From: Algoriphagus alkaliphilus
Lineage (GTDB): Bacteria; Bacteroidota; Bacteroidia; Cytophagales; Cyclobacteriaceae
Length of the DNA: 64,000 nucleotides
Assembly: GCF_900103735.1 (NCBI RefSeq)
Contig: NZ_FMXE01000006.1
Location: 124,001-188,000, forward strand
Direction: 5' to 3'
Positions 25,197 through 33,579 of this stretch are shown one piece after another. Position 1 is the stretch's first letter, and each line of letters begins with the position of its first letter. The notes under the pieces were generated by a model that was not told where the DNA came from, did not search any database, and saw nothing but the letters and a program-made list of their open reading frames with translations. The translations under genes and the position numbers were made by a program.

Positions 25197-27020
25197 ATGA
25201 ATCGCAACATCCTTCCCATCAGCATTTTATTTGCCTTGACTCTTCTACAGGGATGCAGTAAACCTGAACCCAAAGTCATCCCGGATTCTGAGATCAACGC
25301 ATGGTTTGACTCAGAATATGAAGAACTCATTCAAATGAGTCCTTTGCAACTGACCACTCAGGGGAGAAAAGACCGCTACGGCGAAATCGACGACATGAGC
25401 GAAGAAGCAGAAGACAGAAAGCTGGCTTGGATGGAAGAAAGTGTGAAGGAAATGGAGTCGAAATTTGACTACACCCTCCTCAGCCCTCAGTCCAAAGTCT
25501 CCTACGATCTATGGAAATATCAGTACGAGATGGAAAAGGGCGACCTGCAGTTTCGGAGGATGAATTACGTTTTCAATCAGATGGGAGGTGTGCATACGAT
25601 GATTCCGACCATGCTGATCAATTTTCATAAGGTCGATGAAGCCTCAGATATGGAAGCTTTGGTGTCACGAATCAAGGAATCCGGTAGGGCCCTCAACCAA
25701 CTTTTGGAACGGGCAAAATTACAGACCGAATCCGGCATAAGACCCCCGAAATTCGCCTATGAGTATGTCATCCAGCAGTCAGAGGCATTGATTCAGGGAC
25801 AGCCATTTACAGCTGGAAAAAATAACGCCCCACTTTGGACAGATGCTTTGGGGAAAATCGATAAGCTGGAGAAAGACGGGAAAATCACCGCTGAACAGGC
25901 AGAAGAATTCAGGACAAACACCAAAAATGCCCTGCTGGAAAGCTTCAAACCAGCCTATGAAGCATTGATTGACTGGCTGAAAACCGAACTCCCCAATCTG
26001 GAGGAGAAACCAACGGGCCTGAGTCGGCATGAAATGGGAAATGCCTTCTATGCCCACAAACTCAAGTCCTCTACGACTACCAATCTGACTGCTGAGGAAA
26101 TCCATCAGATCGGACTGAGCGAAGTGAAGCGAATTCAGCAGGAAATGCTTGCTATCAAAGATCAGGTTGGGTTCAAAGGAGATCTCAAGGAATTTTTCAA
26201 GTTTGTGAACAGTGACCCACAGTTTTTCTTCCCCAATACCGACGAAGGCAGGCAGGCCTATCTGGACGAGTCCACGGCTTTTCTGGATGAGATCAAACAA
26301 AAATTACCACAGTATTTTGGCATCTTACCCAAAGCAGACCTGGTGGTGAAACGGGTGGAAGCTTTTCGTGAGCAAGATGGCGCACCGCAACATTACAATC
26401 AAGGCACGCCCGATGGTAGCAGGCCGGGTACCTATTATGTCCACCTATCGGACATGAAGGCTATGCCCAAGTCTACCATGGAAGGCGTAGCCTATCACGA
26501 AGGAAGCCCGGGGCATCACATGCAGATTTCGATCGCACAGGAATTGGAGTCTGTACCCAAATTCCGCACGCAGATGGGTTTCAATGCCTATGTAGAAGGT
26601 TGGGCTTTGTATTCTGAAGCTTTGGCAAAAGAAATGGGGCAATACAAAAACCCTTATTATGACTTTGGACGCTTGGTCAATGAAATCTGGCGAGCGATTC
26701 GACTTGTGACAGATACCGGTCTCCACGCCAAAGGCTGGACAGAGGCCGATGCGATCAAGTACTTCTCAGAAAACTCCTCCATTGCTCCGGGAGCGATTCA
26801 GGCGGAGGTGCGACGCTATATGGTAATCCCCGGTCAGGCTACGGGCTATAAGATCGGCATGCTGAAAATCCAGGAGCTGCGCAAACATGCAGAGACGGAG
26901 TTGGGCGACAAATTTGATTTAAAAGCCTTTCATGATGTTGTTTTGGGCGGAGGGGCCTTGCCTTTGGATATTTTGGAGAAAGTGGTGAAGGAGTGGATTG
27001 CTGAGGTGAAGGGAAGTTAG
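25197..27020 (+). CDS. DUF885-family lipoprotein, putative metallopeptidase
   Basis: The 607-residue protein has a lipoprotein signal (lipobox LQGC, Cys near residue 20). The DUF885 body contains the metal-binding motif YHEGSPGHHMQ near residue 440, like an HExxH variant, followed by YVEGWALYSEALAKEMG, where the Glu pair would complete a gluzincin-type site. Length matches the family. Peptidase activity is expected, but the substrate is unknown. The likely location is the periplasm or outer membrane. It has its own upstream promoter candidate and no cotranscribed neighbour. Confidence 0.9.
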   Translation: MNRNILPISILFALTLLQGCSKPEPKVIPDSEINAWFDSEYEELIQMSPLQLTTQGRKDRYGEIDDMSEEAEDRKLAWMEESVKEMESKFDYTLLSPQSKVSYDLWKYQYEMEKGDLQFRRMNYVFNQMGGVHTMIPTMLINFHKVDEASDMEALVSRIKESGRALNQLLERAKLQTESGIRPPKFAYEYVIQQSEALIQGQPFTAGKNNAPLWTDALGKIDKLEKDGKITAEQAEEFRTNTKNALLESFKPAYEALIDWLKTELPNLEEKPTGLSRHEMGNAFYAHKLKSSTTTNLTAEEIHQIGLSEVKRIQQEMLAIKDQVGFKGDLKEFFKFVNSDPQFFFPNTDEGRQAYLDESTAFLDEIKQKLPQYFGILPKADLVVKRVEAFREQDGAPQHYNQGTPDGSRPGTYYVHLSDMKAMPKSTMEGVAYHEGSPGHHMQISIAQELESVPKFRTQMGFNAYVEGWALYSEALAKEMGQYKNPYYDFGRLVNEIWRAIRLVTDTGLHAKGWTEADAIKYFSENSSIAPGAIQAEVRRYMVIPGQATGYKIGMLKIQELRKHAETELGDKFDLKAFHDVVLGGGALPLDILEKVVKEWIAEVKGS

Positions 27021-27131
27021 GAAGTGGGAGGTTGAGAGGTTTGGAAGTTTGGAGGTGAGGAAGTGGGAGGCTTGTAAGTGGTAAAGAGTAAGAGGTAAGT
27101 GGATTGTAGTTTTCAGTCGCAGTTGGCAGTT

Positions 27132-27177
27132 TTGTCAGGCTGAGCAGCTTGTCCGCCGCGGCGGAGAGTCGAAGCCG
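27132..27177 (+). repeat. Hairpin-type repeat related to TGAGC...GAGTCGAAG, copy 1
   Basis: The copy carries TTGTCAGGCTGAGC, then TCCGCCGCGGCGGA (a perfect palindrome), then GAGTCGAAGCCG. The outer parts match the long hairpin at 47138-47187. Confidence 0.55.
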
Positions 27178-27204
27178 TTTAAAGTGGTCAGTCACAGTAG
27201 GCAG

Positions 27205-27248
27205 GTTGTCAAGTTTAGCTTGTCTGCCGAGGTGGAGAGTCGAAACCG
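27205..27248 (+). repeat. Hairpin-type repeat, degenerate copy 2
   Basis: TTGTCAAGTTTAGC, CTGCCGAGGTGGAG and AGTCGAAACCG parallel copy 1 base for base with about a quarter of positions changed. The two copies sit about 73 bases apart. Confidence 0.5.
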
Positions 27249-27411
27249 AATAGTTGTTAAGAGTTAAATAGTTAAAGGTTAATACGTCGCTGCCGAAATT
27301 GAATGCTTGGTTTAGAATTCTAAAAAAGCTTAATGGAAAGAATTGAAAGGGGGAGCGAAAAAATTTAACCCATAAAAATCAGACACTTAAAAGAAAAAGT
27401 GGGTGAGTTGA

Positions 27412-27441
27412 TTGGATAAAAAGAGAATCCCCTTACTTTTG
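27412..27441 (+). promoter_or_regulatory. Promoter of tRNA-Ser
   Basis: TTG at 27412-27414, a 19-base spacer and TACTTTTG at 27434-27441 fit the Bacteroidota sigma-ABfr consensus. The tRNA starts 28 bases after the -7 element. Confidence 0.75.
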
Positions 27442-27468
27442 CGATCTCGAAAAGAGCGAACACAGCAC

Positions 27469-27553
27469 AGAGGAGTGGCAGAGTGGTCGATCGCGGCGGT
27501 CTTGAAAACCGTTGTACCGTGAGGTACCGGGGGTTCGAATCCCTCCTCCTCTG
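27469..27553 (+). tRNA. tRNA-Ser (anticodon UGA)
   Basis: An 85-base cloverleaf can be folded. The acceptor stem is AGAGGAG / CTCCTCT (perfect), the anticodon loop CTTGAAA carries TGA at 27503-27505, and the long variable arm TTGTACCGTGAGGTACCG is typical of serine tRNAs. The T arm is GGGGG-TTCGAAT-CCCTC. The discriminator is G, as for serine. The 3' CCA is not encoded (the genome has CA then A). Confidence 0.95.
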
Positions 27554-27563
27554 CAAGACAAAG

Positions 27564-27605
27564 CCCTAACTATCTAAATTACTGAGAGTTAGGGTTTTAT
27601 TTTTT
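27564..27605 (+). terminator. Terminator after tRNA-Ser
   Basis: CCCTAACT at 27564-27571 and AGTTAGGG at 27587-27594 form an 8-bp stem followed by TTTTATTTTTT. Confidence 0.8.
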
Positions 27606-27978
27606 GAATTTAACAGCGAAATTAGTAGCGAATTCGCGTAATTTTTGGAATTGACACTTTTGGTATTTGATGTAACCTATCTTCCTCAGTAGCGATAAAA
27701 AATGATTATTTCCTAATAAGCCTCTTAGTAAATTGCTTCCGATTAAATGTTGACACTTTTTCAGTTCAGTCTCAAAAAAAAACTTTTACCGTCAACGGTC
27801 TAAAAAGATCTTTGAAATTTTAATAACTAAAATCAATACTTTATTTCCAAAAATTTGTTTGAATACACAGGTTATTGACAGGAGTGTCAAAACATTCAAA
27901 ACTAAAAACAACGAAATTTTCTACCCCTCCCCCTAAAAGATTCTTTCTTGATCAAAATATTATTTTCTGAAATTCTAA

Positions 27979-28015
27979 AAAAAAATCCGAGACCAAACAG
28001 ACCTCGGAGTTTTTA
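27979..28015. terminator. Orphan bidirectional terminator-like hairpin
   Basis: TCCGAG at 27986-27991 and CTCGGA at 28003-28008 form a stem with an A run before and a T run after. It is about 250 bases beyond the end of ettA on the minus strand and about 375 bases past the tRNA terminator, so the transcript it would end is unclear. Confidence 0.55.
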
Positions 28016-28147
28016 ATATGACCAAAGAGTACCTACTATAACTCAAGTGAAAAATCGATTTCAGAAATTACAACTCAAGATATCTGTTTGTTTAATGTCG
28101 AAAATTCAGCTTTCTCACTTTTTCTTTCAGAATTCAAGAATTAATAC

Positions 28148-28180
28148 CTTCGACTCGTGTCTCACTGAGCGAAGTCGAAG
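28148..28180. repeat. Hairpin repeat CTTCGACT...AGTCGAAG
   Basis: An 8-bp perfect stem encloses the TGAGCGA core shared with the repeat at 47138-47187. It lies in the convergent gap between tRNA-Ser and ettA. Confidence 0.6.
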
Positions 28181-28264
28181 TGTGAGGCTAACAATCTAAA
28201 AACTGCAAACAGCCACTACCTACTTTGTTAGCACCAACCTTCAAGGTCAAAAAGACCTCAAAGG

Positions 28265-29944
28265 TTACTTCAAATTCTTATACCTTATCCGCTTCGGCAT
28301 CACATCGCCCAATCGCTTCTTCTTGTTTTCTTCGTAATCGGAGAAGTTACCTTCAAACCAGACCACTTGGGAATCTCCCTCAAAAGCCAAAATATGTGTA
28401 CAAATTCTGTCCAAGAACCATCTGTCGTGGGAAATAATCACCGCACAGCCACCGAAATTCTCCAAGGCTTCCTCCAGTGATCGAAGTGTATTCACATCCA
28501 AGTCGTTGGTCGGTTCATCGAGTAGCAACAAGTTTCCACCTTCTTTGAGTGTGATCGCCAAGTGAACCCGGTTTCGCTCACCACCGGATAGCACTCCTAC
28601 CTTTTTCTCTTGATCCGAGCCTGCAAAGTTGAATTTGGATACATAAGCCCTTGCATTCACTTCTTTGTTGCCCAACTTCATCAGCTCATTACCATTCGAG
28701 ATCAATTGATACACAGTTTTGTTAGGATCCAAAGAATCATGTTCTTGATCGACGTAGGCAAGCTTCACGGTTTCCCCAACTTCGAAGTTTCCGGAATCGG
28801 CTTTTTCCTGTCCGGTGATCAATTTGAACAGGGTGGACTTACCCGCACCGTTCGGCCCGATAATTCCCACAATTCCACCTTGTGGCAGGGTGAAACTCAG
28901 ATTTTCGAACAGTAACTTATCCCCAAAAGCTTTGGACACATTATTTACTTCAATGACTTTGGCTCCCAATCTTGGTCCCGGCGGGATAAAAAGCTCCAAC
29001 TTGGCTTCCCGCTCTTTGGATTCCTCGCCGACCAATTTGTCATAGGCAGAAAGTCGCGCTTTTCCTTTGGATTGTCTGGCTTTGGGTGACATCCGGATCC
29101 ACTCCAACTCTCGCTCTAAGGTTTTTTGACGCTTGGACTCGGTCTTTTCTTCCTGCTTCAATCGCTGTTGTTTTTGATCCAGCCAAGAAGAATAATTTCC
29201 TTTCCAGGGAATACCCTCGCCCCGATCCAGTTCCAAAATCCAGCCTGCCACATTGTCCAGGAAGTATCTATCGTGCGTCACGGCGATGACGGTCCCTTTG
29301 TAATTCTGCAAATGTTGTTCCAACCAATGCACTGATTCCGCATCCAAGTGGTTAGTCGGTTCGTCAAGCAGCAGGACGTCCGGTTCCTGAAGCAATAGTC
29401 TGCAGAGTGCCACCCGTCGCTTTTCACCACCGGATAAATTCGCCACGTTTGCATCACTTGGAGGTAATCTTAAGGCATCCATGGCCTTGTCCAGCATCAC
29501 GTCCAGTTCCCATGCATTGGCGGCATCAAGCTTCTCCTGAACCTCGCCCTGACGCGTGATCAGTTTGTCCATCGCATCTGGATCATCCATGAGTGCCGGG
29601 TCCATGAATATCTCATTGATCTCTTCGAATTCCTTGAGCAAATTGACAGTATCGGCCACCGCTTCTTCGACGACTTCTTTGACCGTTTTGCTCGGGTCGA
29701 GTTTAGGCTCCTGTTCCAACATGCCGACGGTAAAGCCAGGAGACCAGACCACTTCACCAAGGAATTCCTTGTCCATCCCGGCAATGATCCGAAGCAGGGA
29801 CGATTTTCCGGAACCGTTCAAACCGAGGACTCCGATTTTGGCACCATAAAAAAACGAGAGGTAAATATCTTTGAGGACTTTTTTCTGAGGTGGGTAGATT
29901 TTTGAAACCCCAGCCATGGAAAAGATGATTTTTTCTGAGCTCAT
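28265..29944 (-). CDS. ettA: Energy-dependent translational throttle protein EttA (ABC-F)
   Basis: This soluble 559-residue protein has two ABC ATPase domains and no membrane part. Walker A motifs are GLNGSGKSSLLRI and GPNGAGKSTLFKL; signatures LSGGEKRRVALC and LSGGERNRVHLA; Walker B with LLDEPTNHLD and LLDEPTNDLD. The linker (about 245-325) and the arm region match EttA, which binds the ribosomal E site and gates translation by ATP/ADP ratio. Length is typical. It has its own transcription unit, facing tRNA-Ser. EttA is a better fit than resistance-type ABC-F factors because of its length and arm pattern. Confidence 0.94.
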   Translation of the reverse strand: MSSEKIIFSMAGVSKIYPPQKKVLKDIYLSFFYGAKIGVLGLNGSGKSSLLRIIAGMDKEFLGEVVWSPGFTVGMLEQEPKLDPSKTVKEVVEEAVADTVNLLKEFEEINEIFMDPALMDDPDAMDKLITRQGEVQEKLDAANAWELDVMLDKAMDALRLPPSDANVANLSGGEKRRVALCRLLLQEPDVLLLDEPTNHLDAESVHWLEQHLQNYKGTVIAVTHDRYFLDNVAGWILELDRGEGIPWKGNYSSWLDQKQQRLKQEEKTESKRQKTLERELEWIRMSPKARQSKGKARLSAYDKLVGEESKEREAKLELFIPPGPRLGAKVIEVNNVSKAFGDKLLFENLSFTLPQGGIVGIIGPNGAGKSTLFKLITGQEKADSGNFEVGETVKLAYVDQEHDSLDPNKTVYQLISNGNELMKLGNKEVNARAYVSKFNFAGSDQEKKVGVLSGGERNRVHLAITLKEGGNLLLLDEPTNDLDVNTLRSLEEALENFGGCAVIISHDRWFLDRICTHILAFEGDSQVVWFEGNFSDYEENKKKRLGDVMPKRIRYKNLK

Positions 29945-30076
29945 GCTTTAATTTTTCCGTAAAACTTGACTTGATCGGCAAAGATGGCAAAAAAAGCCCT
30001 TTCTTAGGATAAGTGCTTTTGAATTAATTAATTTGCGGAAAGTTGAAAACGACCACCTATAACCTATTGTAATGAA

Positions 30077-31327
30077 ATGGATCATCCGTTTGGATATATC
30101 AAAGACAACAAAGTCTTTTTAAAAGGTTTTTTAGGGCAAGAGGATAGGGAAATTGGCGAGGTGAAGGAAGACGAGGCTTCTACAATCAGCTATTTTGAGG
30201 CCCGTTTTGAGCAAATCAAAGAAAAAGTCGCCAAGCTAAAATCTGACATTCAGGGAAACCAAAACAAGGGTTCCTTCCTGATGAAATTGATTCACTTGCG
30301 CGATTCACTTTTCCAATCTGACGCTTTGGGAGATTTCATTCCATTGATCGAAGAATTGAATGAGGTAGAGGCTTTTTTGAATGAAATCATTAAATCCAAC
30401 CGCTCCAAAAATCTAGAGGTAAAGAAGGCATTGATCCTCGAAGCTGAGGCGATGAAAAATGATACGGACTGGAAAAATACCGCTGAATTTTTCAAAGAAT
30501 TGAAAATGCGGTGGATCAAAACCGGGCCGGTGGAAAAGGAAATTCACGAAGAAATCGAGCAGGAGTTCAACGGCTCAATTCAGACCTTTTTCGAAAACAG
30601 AAGGCATTTCTTTGAAGGAATGGCACTGCAGGCCGAGGAAAACATCAAAATATATGAGGCTTTAGTCATTCAGGCCAGGGAAGCACATGATTTCCCTGAC
30701 GCCAAAATGGCTTTTGAAATCAGCAAACGAATCCAAAAAGAATGGAAAGAAGCCGGAAAGGTTCCTGCAGAGAAGCGTCAACCACTTTGGGATGAGTTTT
30801 CCAAACTGAACAACCGGATATTTTCCCGCTATAAGCGCGGTCTAAATCCAGGTCCTGAGATGCATCCCAGGGAAGTCCTGCGCAAAATCGATGAAATGGT
30901 CGATGAATTGAAAAAGATGGCGCACCAACCGAGTAGCTATGCGATTACCAGCCGAGCAAAGGCAATTCAGGAAAACTGGAAAAAACTTCCTATGCGAAAA
31001 CCAAAAGAAGCCAACTTACCTGCGCGATCCTATCAGTTTTTTATGGATATTATTTTCGAAAAATCATTCCTTGAAAAACTGGCACATAACAAATATGCTG
31101 ACTTTGATTCGCTGCCTGTTCTAGAGCAAAACCAAATTAAGTCATCGATAATCAAAGACTTACTTCACCGGGATCAAAGCGAACTCGAGACGATGCAAAA
31201 CAATTCGGATAACTTCCGAGTACAAACTCCTGACTTTGAAATGATGATACGGAAAAAACTTTCAGGACTCAGGCGAAAAGTAGATGTAAAAAATTACATT
31301 TTAAAGCAACTTTCTCCCAAAATATAA
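30077..31327 (+). CDS. DUF349-domain protein
   Basis: The 416-residue, highly charged, predicted coiled-coil protein contains at least three DUF349 repeats, each with a W-K-x-A/T...F core (DTDWKNTAEFFKELKMRW near 130-150, KRIQKEWKEAGKVPAEKRQPLWDEF near 220). There is no signal peptide or membrane span. The family has no established function; some members bind nucleic acid or associate with ribosomes, which is not shown here. It is transcribed away from ettA and is followed by the small DUF2795 gene. Confidence 0.88.
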   Translation: MDHPFGYIKDNKVFLKGFLGQEDREIGEVKEDEASTISYFEARFEQIKEKVAKLKSDIQGNQNKGSFLMKLIHLRDSLFQSDALGDFIPLIEELNEVEAFLNEIIKSNRSKNLEVKKALILEAEAMKNDTDWKNTAEFFKELKMRWIKTGPVEKEIHEEIEQEFNGSIQTFFENRRHFFEGMALQAEENIKIYEALVIQAREAHDFPDAKMAFEISKRIQKEWKEAGKVPAEKRQPLWDEFSKLNNRIFSRYKRGLNPGPEMHPREVLRKIDEMVDELKKMAHQPSSYAITSRAKAIQENWKKLPMRKPKEANLPARSYQFFMDIIFEKSFLEKLAHNKYADFDSLPVLEQNQIKSSIIKDLLHRDQSELETMQNNSDNFRVQTPDFEMMIRKKLSGLRRKVDVKNYILKQLSPKI

Positions 31328-31403
31328 GTAGACACTACTTATTCAAAAATTCACTAATCTTGCAACTTTAAAAAATTGAAGAATACCTTTTAAAATAAAC
31401 ACT

Positions 31404-31625
31404 ATGTACTGGACACTTGAATTAGCATCCTATCTGGAGGACGCACCCTGGCCAGCGACCAAGGATGAGCTTATTGACTACGCTATCCGATCCGGCGCTC
31501 CACTGGAAGTAGTGGAAAATCTCCAAGAGCTCGAAGACGACGGAGAGCCCTATGAGACCATCGAAGAGATTTGGCCTGATTATCCGACTAAGGATGATTT
31601 CTTCTTTAATGAAGACGAATATTAA
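31404..31625 (+). CDS. DUF2795-domain small protein
   Basis: This 73-residue acidic protein has the DUF2795 pattern LASYLEDAPWPATKDELIDYA and IRSGAPLEVVENLQEL. The fold is small and helical. The C-terminus is very acidic and ends in NEDEY. Members are widespread in Bacteroidota with no known role. It is 77 bases after the DUF349 gene and followed by a strong terminator, so it may be highly expressed. Confidence 0.87.
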   Translation: MYWTLELASYLEDAPWPATKDELIDYAIRSGAPLEVVENLQELEDDGEPYETIEEIWPDYPTKDDFFFNEDEY

Positions 31626-31632
31626 AAACTGA

Positions 31633-31660
31633 AGTCCCGCAGTCGCGGGATTTTTTTTTT
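31633..31660 (+). terminator. Terminator after the DUF2795 gene
   Basis: TCCCGC at 31635-31640 and GCGGGA at 31645-31650 form a stem with a 4-base loop, followed by ten Ts. Confidence 0.9.
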
Positions 31661-31661
31661 G

Positions 31662-31776
31662 TACCCAACCCTCCAAGAAACGCCCCGGTCTGTGTCCCCA
31701 CAGACCAGAACTTCTAGCTGGGAACTTTTTTATACCCAACCCTCCAAGGGATTTAAACCCTTGGAGGGCTGCCAAA
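31662..31776. repeat. Palindromic repeat cluster between convergent genes
   Basis: TACCCAACCCTCCAAG occurs at about 31662 and again at about 31733. The second copy opens a perfect 11-bp hairpin, CCCTCCAAGGG with CCCTTGGAGGG around ATTTAAA. Between them lies a GTCTGTG / CACAGAC hairpin. It may terminate transcription of the minus-strand LytTR gene. Confidence 0.65.
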
Positions 31777-31777
31777 C

Positions 31778-32512
31778 TTAAAGCCCCAATACTTTCCTAA
31801 TCCGGGCATACCCTGCCTTACTGACAGGAATCTGTTCTCCAGCACGCAATTTGACCAAATAAGAATCCCGCTCATAGGGTTCGATCCCGGTGATTCCGTT
31901 CAAATTGATGATGTAGGATCGGTGCACGCGAGCGAATTTCGCCGGATCTAGACTCTCCTCCAGCGTTTTCATCGTCATTTTTTTGAGATACTTCCCTCCA
32001 GGCGTGTGGATGATCACGTAATCATCCTCTGCCTCAAAATAATTTACTTCGTGGATCGAAATGATTTTGATGTCATTTTTAACTCTCACTACCAATCGGT
32101 TGCTTTTTTCGGCGAGCTGACTCAGGCCTGAATCAACTCTTTCAGTTTCCTGAGCTTTTCCCCAGCTATTCAAAAATCGCTCAATTGCCTGCTTAAATCT
32201 GGTTTGGGAAAAAGGCTTTAACAAGTAATCCATTGCTTTGGCATCAAAGGCTTTCAATGCAAACTGATCAAATGCTGTTGTAAAAATCACTGCCGGAGGC
32301 GTGTCGAGTAATTCCAACATTTCAAATCCGGTGATTTTCGGCATTTGGACATCCAGAAAAATAAGATCTGGCTTATGCTCCTGAATCGCCTTCAGTCCCT
32401 GGAATCCATCCTGACAAACCCCCAGAACTTCGAACTGAGGAAAGTCGGCCAAAAACTCCTGCACAATTCCTGCTGCAAGCGGTTCGTCATCGATGATTAT
32501 GGTCCGTATCAT
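31778..32512 (-). CDS. LytTR-family response regulator
   Basis: The protein has 244 residues. The receiver domain (1-120) has DDEPLAAG, the phospho-acceptor Asp in LIFLDVQMPK near residue 55 and Lys in LLKPF. A LytTR DNA-binding domain follows (about 140-240) with EAEDDYVIIHTPGGKYLKKM and FARVHRSYIINL. It overlaps the sensor kinase stop by ATGA and forms a LytS/LytR-type two-component pair. The target genes are unknown; the LiaF-like gene upstream in the same cluster is a candidate. Confidence 0.93.
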   Translation of the reverse strand: MIRTIIIDDEPLAAGIVQEFLADFPQFEVLGVCQDGFQGLKAIQEHKPDLIFLDVQMPKITGFEMLELLDTPPAVIFTTAFDQFALKAFDAKAMDYLLKPFSQTRFKQAIERFLNSWGKAQETERVDSGLSQLAEKSNRLVVRVKNDIKIISIHEVNYFEAEDDYVIIHTPGGKYLKKMTMKTLEESLDPAKFARVHRSYIINLNGITGIEPYERDSYLVKLRAGEQIPVSKAGYARIRKVLGL

Positions 32513-33546
32513 TGGTATTGTGGGATTTTAAGTCTGACTTTGAAAAGATTCCCGGCTACTCCTGATACCAGTAGGTCGGTTCGTCCAAATAAAAGAAACA
32601 GTCTGCGCTCGACTGAACTCAATCCAAAGCCTGTTCCTTCCGGCACTGAAGATTCTATATCAAAAGGATTGATGACCTCAATGAGAAAATAACTTCCTTC
32701 CTTCTTTCCCTTCACTTCAATTTTCACCTCTCCTGTCACCCCATACAAACCGTGTTTGATTGCATTTTCTACCAGTGGCTGAATCAACAGCTGTGGGAGT
32801 TTGACTTGATAGAATTCCTTATCTACCTCAAAATCAACCTGAAGTCTATGTCCAAACCTTACCCGCTCGATGTCAAGGTACATTTTCAGGTAATTCAATT
32901 CCTCTTCCAGCGGGATCCATTGCTGAGAATCTTTTCGGATCGTACCTCTGAGAAAATCTGATAGCTGCAGGACCATTTCCCGAGCCTTTTGCGGTTGGGA
33001 AATAACCAAGGCATTGATTGAATTGAGGCTATTGAATAAGAAGTGGGGTTGCAACTGCTGACGAAGCTGAGCTAATTCGGCGTCTTTCGACAACTGAAGC
33101 ATTTGAGCTTCTCTTTTTTGAATTTCGTCCTGTCGCTCCAGCTGCGACACCACCAAAGCCAAAACTGAAATCAACTGATCCGCCAAAGCTAAAATTGCCC
33201 ATCTCAGATAAAAACTGTTGGTCAGAAAATCCAAATAGGGGGTATCATTAAGCCACCATTTAAGCACATACCCATGAACCATCACTCCTATCCAGCTTAG
33301 GATTATCGGAACAGTGAAAAGCAACCAGATATTTTTTCCTTTCGGTGCAAAAAGACTGAATACCCGATCAAGTACGAATACCCCACCCAAAAAAATCAGG
33401 GCAAAGACAAAAGAATCATAAAACGCCAGTTCTCCTTCAATTTCATAATTCATCAATAAAAGAAAACATCCCAAAAACCAGATGACTCCGGTTCCGGGGA
33501 TGATCCATTTTCCAAGTTTAGGATTTGAAAAAGCGTTAAAAAACAA
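32509..33546 (-). CDS. LytS-type sensor histidine kinase
   Basis: The 345 residues hold four to five membrane spans in the first 145, then a coiled coil and a His_kinase domain with LQPHFLFNSLNSINALV, in which the His is the phosphoryl acceptor. The ATPase region has LLIQPLVENAIKHG and GTGFGLSSVERRL. There is no extracellular sensing domain, so the signal is probably read within the membrane. The frame begins at a TTG (33546) with no in-frame ATG upstream. It lies 33 bases downstream of the LiaF-like gene. Confidence 0.9.
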   Translation of the reverse strand: MFFNAFSNPKLGKWIIPGTGVIWFLGCFLLLMNYEIEGELAFYDSFVFALIFLGGVFVLDRVFSLFAPKGKNIWLLFTVPIILSWIGVMVHGYVLKWWLNDTPYLDFLTNSFYLRWAILALADQLISVLALVVSQLERQDEIQKREAQMLQLSKDAELAQLRQQLQPHFLFNSLNSINALVISQPQKAREMVLQLSDFLRGTIRKDSQQWIPLEEELNYLKMYLDIERVRFGHRLQVDFEVDKEFYQVKLPQLLIQPLVENAIKHGLYGVTGEVKIEVKGKKEGSYFLIEVINPFDIESSVPEGTGFGLSSVERRLFLLFGRTDLLVSGVAGNLFKVRLKIPQYQ

Positions 33547-33579
33547 GGTAGTAGTGGTTTTTAGAGGATTTGAATAACG

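Larger units (their letters stand above)
27021..27411. other. Gene-free repeat-rich region between the DUF885 gene and tRNA-Ser
   Basis: The first 90 bases are a purine-rich imperfect repeat built from GAAGTGGGAGG and GGTTTGGAAG units. Two degenerate copies of a hairpin-type repeat follow (listed separately), then AT-rich sequence up to the tRNA promoter. I see no coding signal. Confidence 0.6.
27606..28264. other. Long gene-free AT-rich region after tRNA-Ser
   Basis: There is no ORF with coding character. Visible structure: the 11-mer TTGACACTTTT occurs at about 27651 and again at about 27749, a TTGACA-GGAG-TGTCAA inverted repeat lies near 27877, an orphan bidirectional terminator sits at 27979-28015, and a hairpin repeat at 28148-28180. 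It could hold a decayed gene, a small RNA or an old integration site of the tRNA; none is proven. Confidence 0.5.

Noticed and set aside
27365..27556. Minus-strand ORF of 63 residues across tRNA-Ser
   Set aside because: It covers the tRNA and is explained by the stem sequences.
28225..28437. Plus-strand ORF at the ettA 3' end
   Set aside because: It is mainly antisense to ettA, and the remainder is in AT-rich noise.
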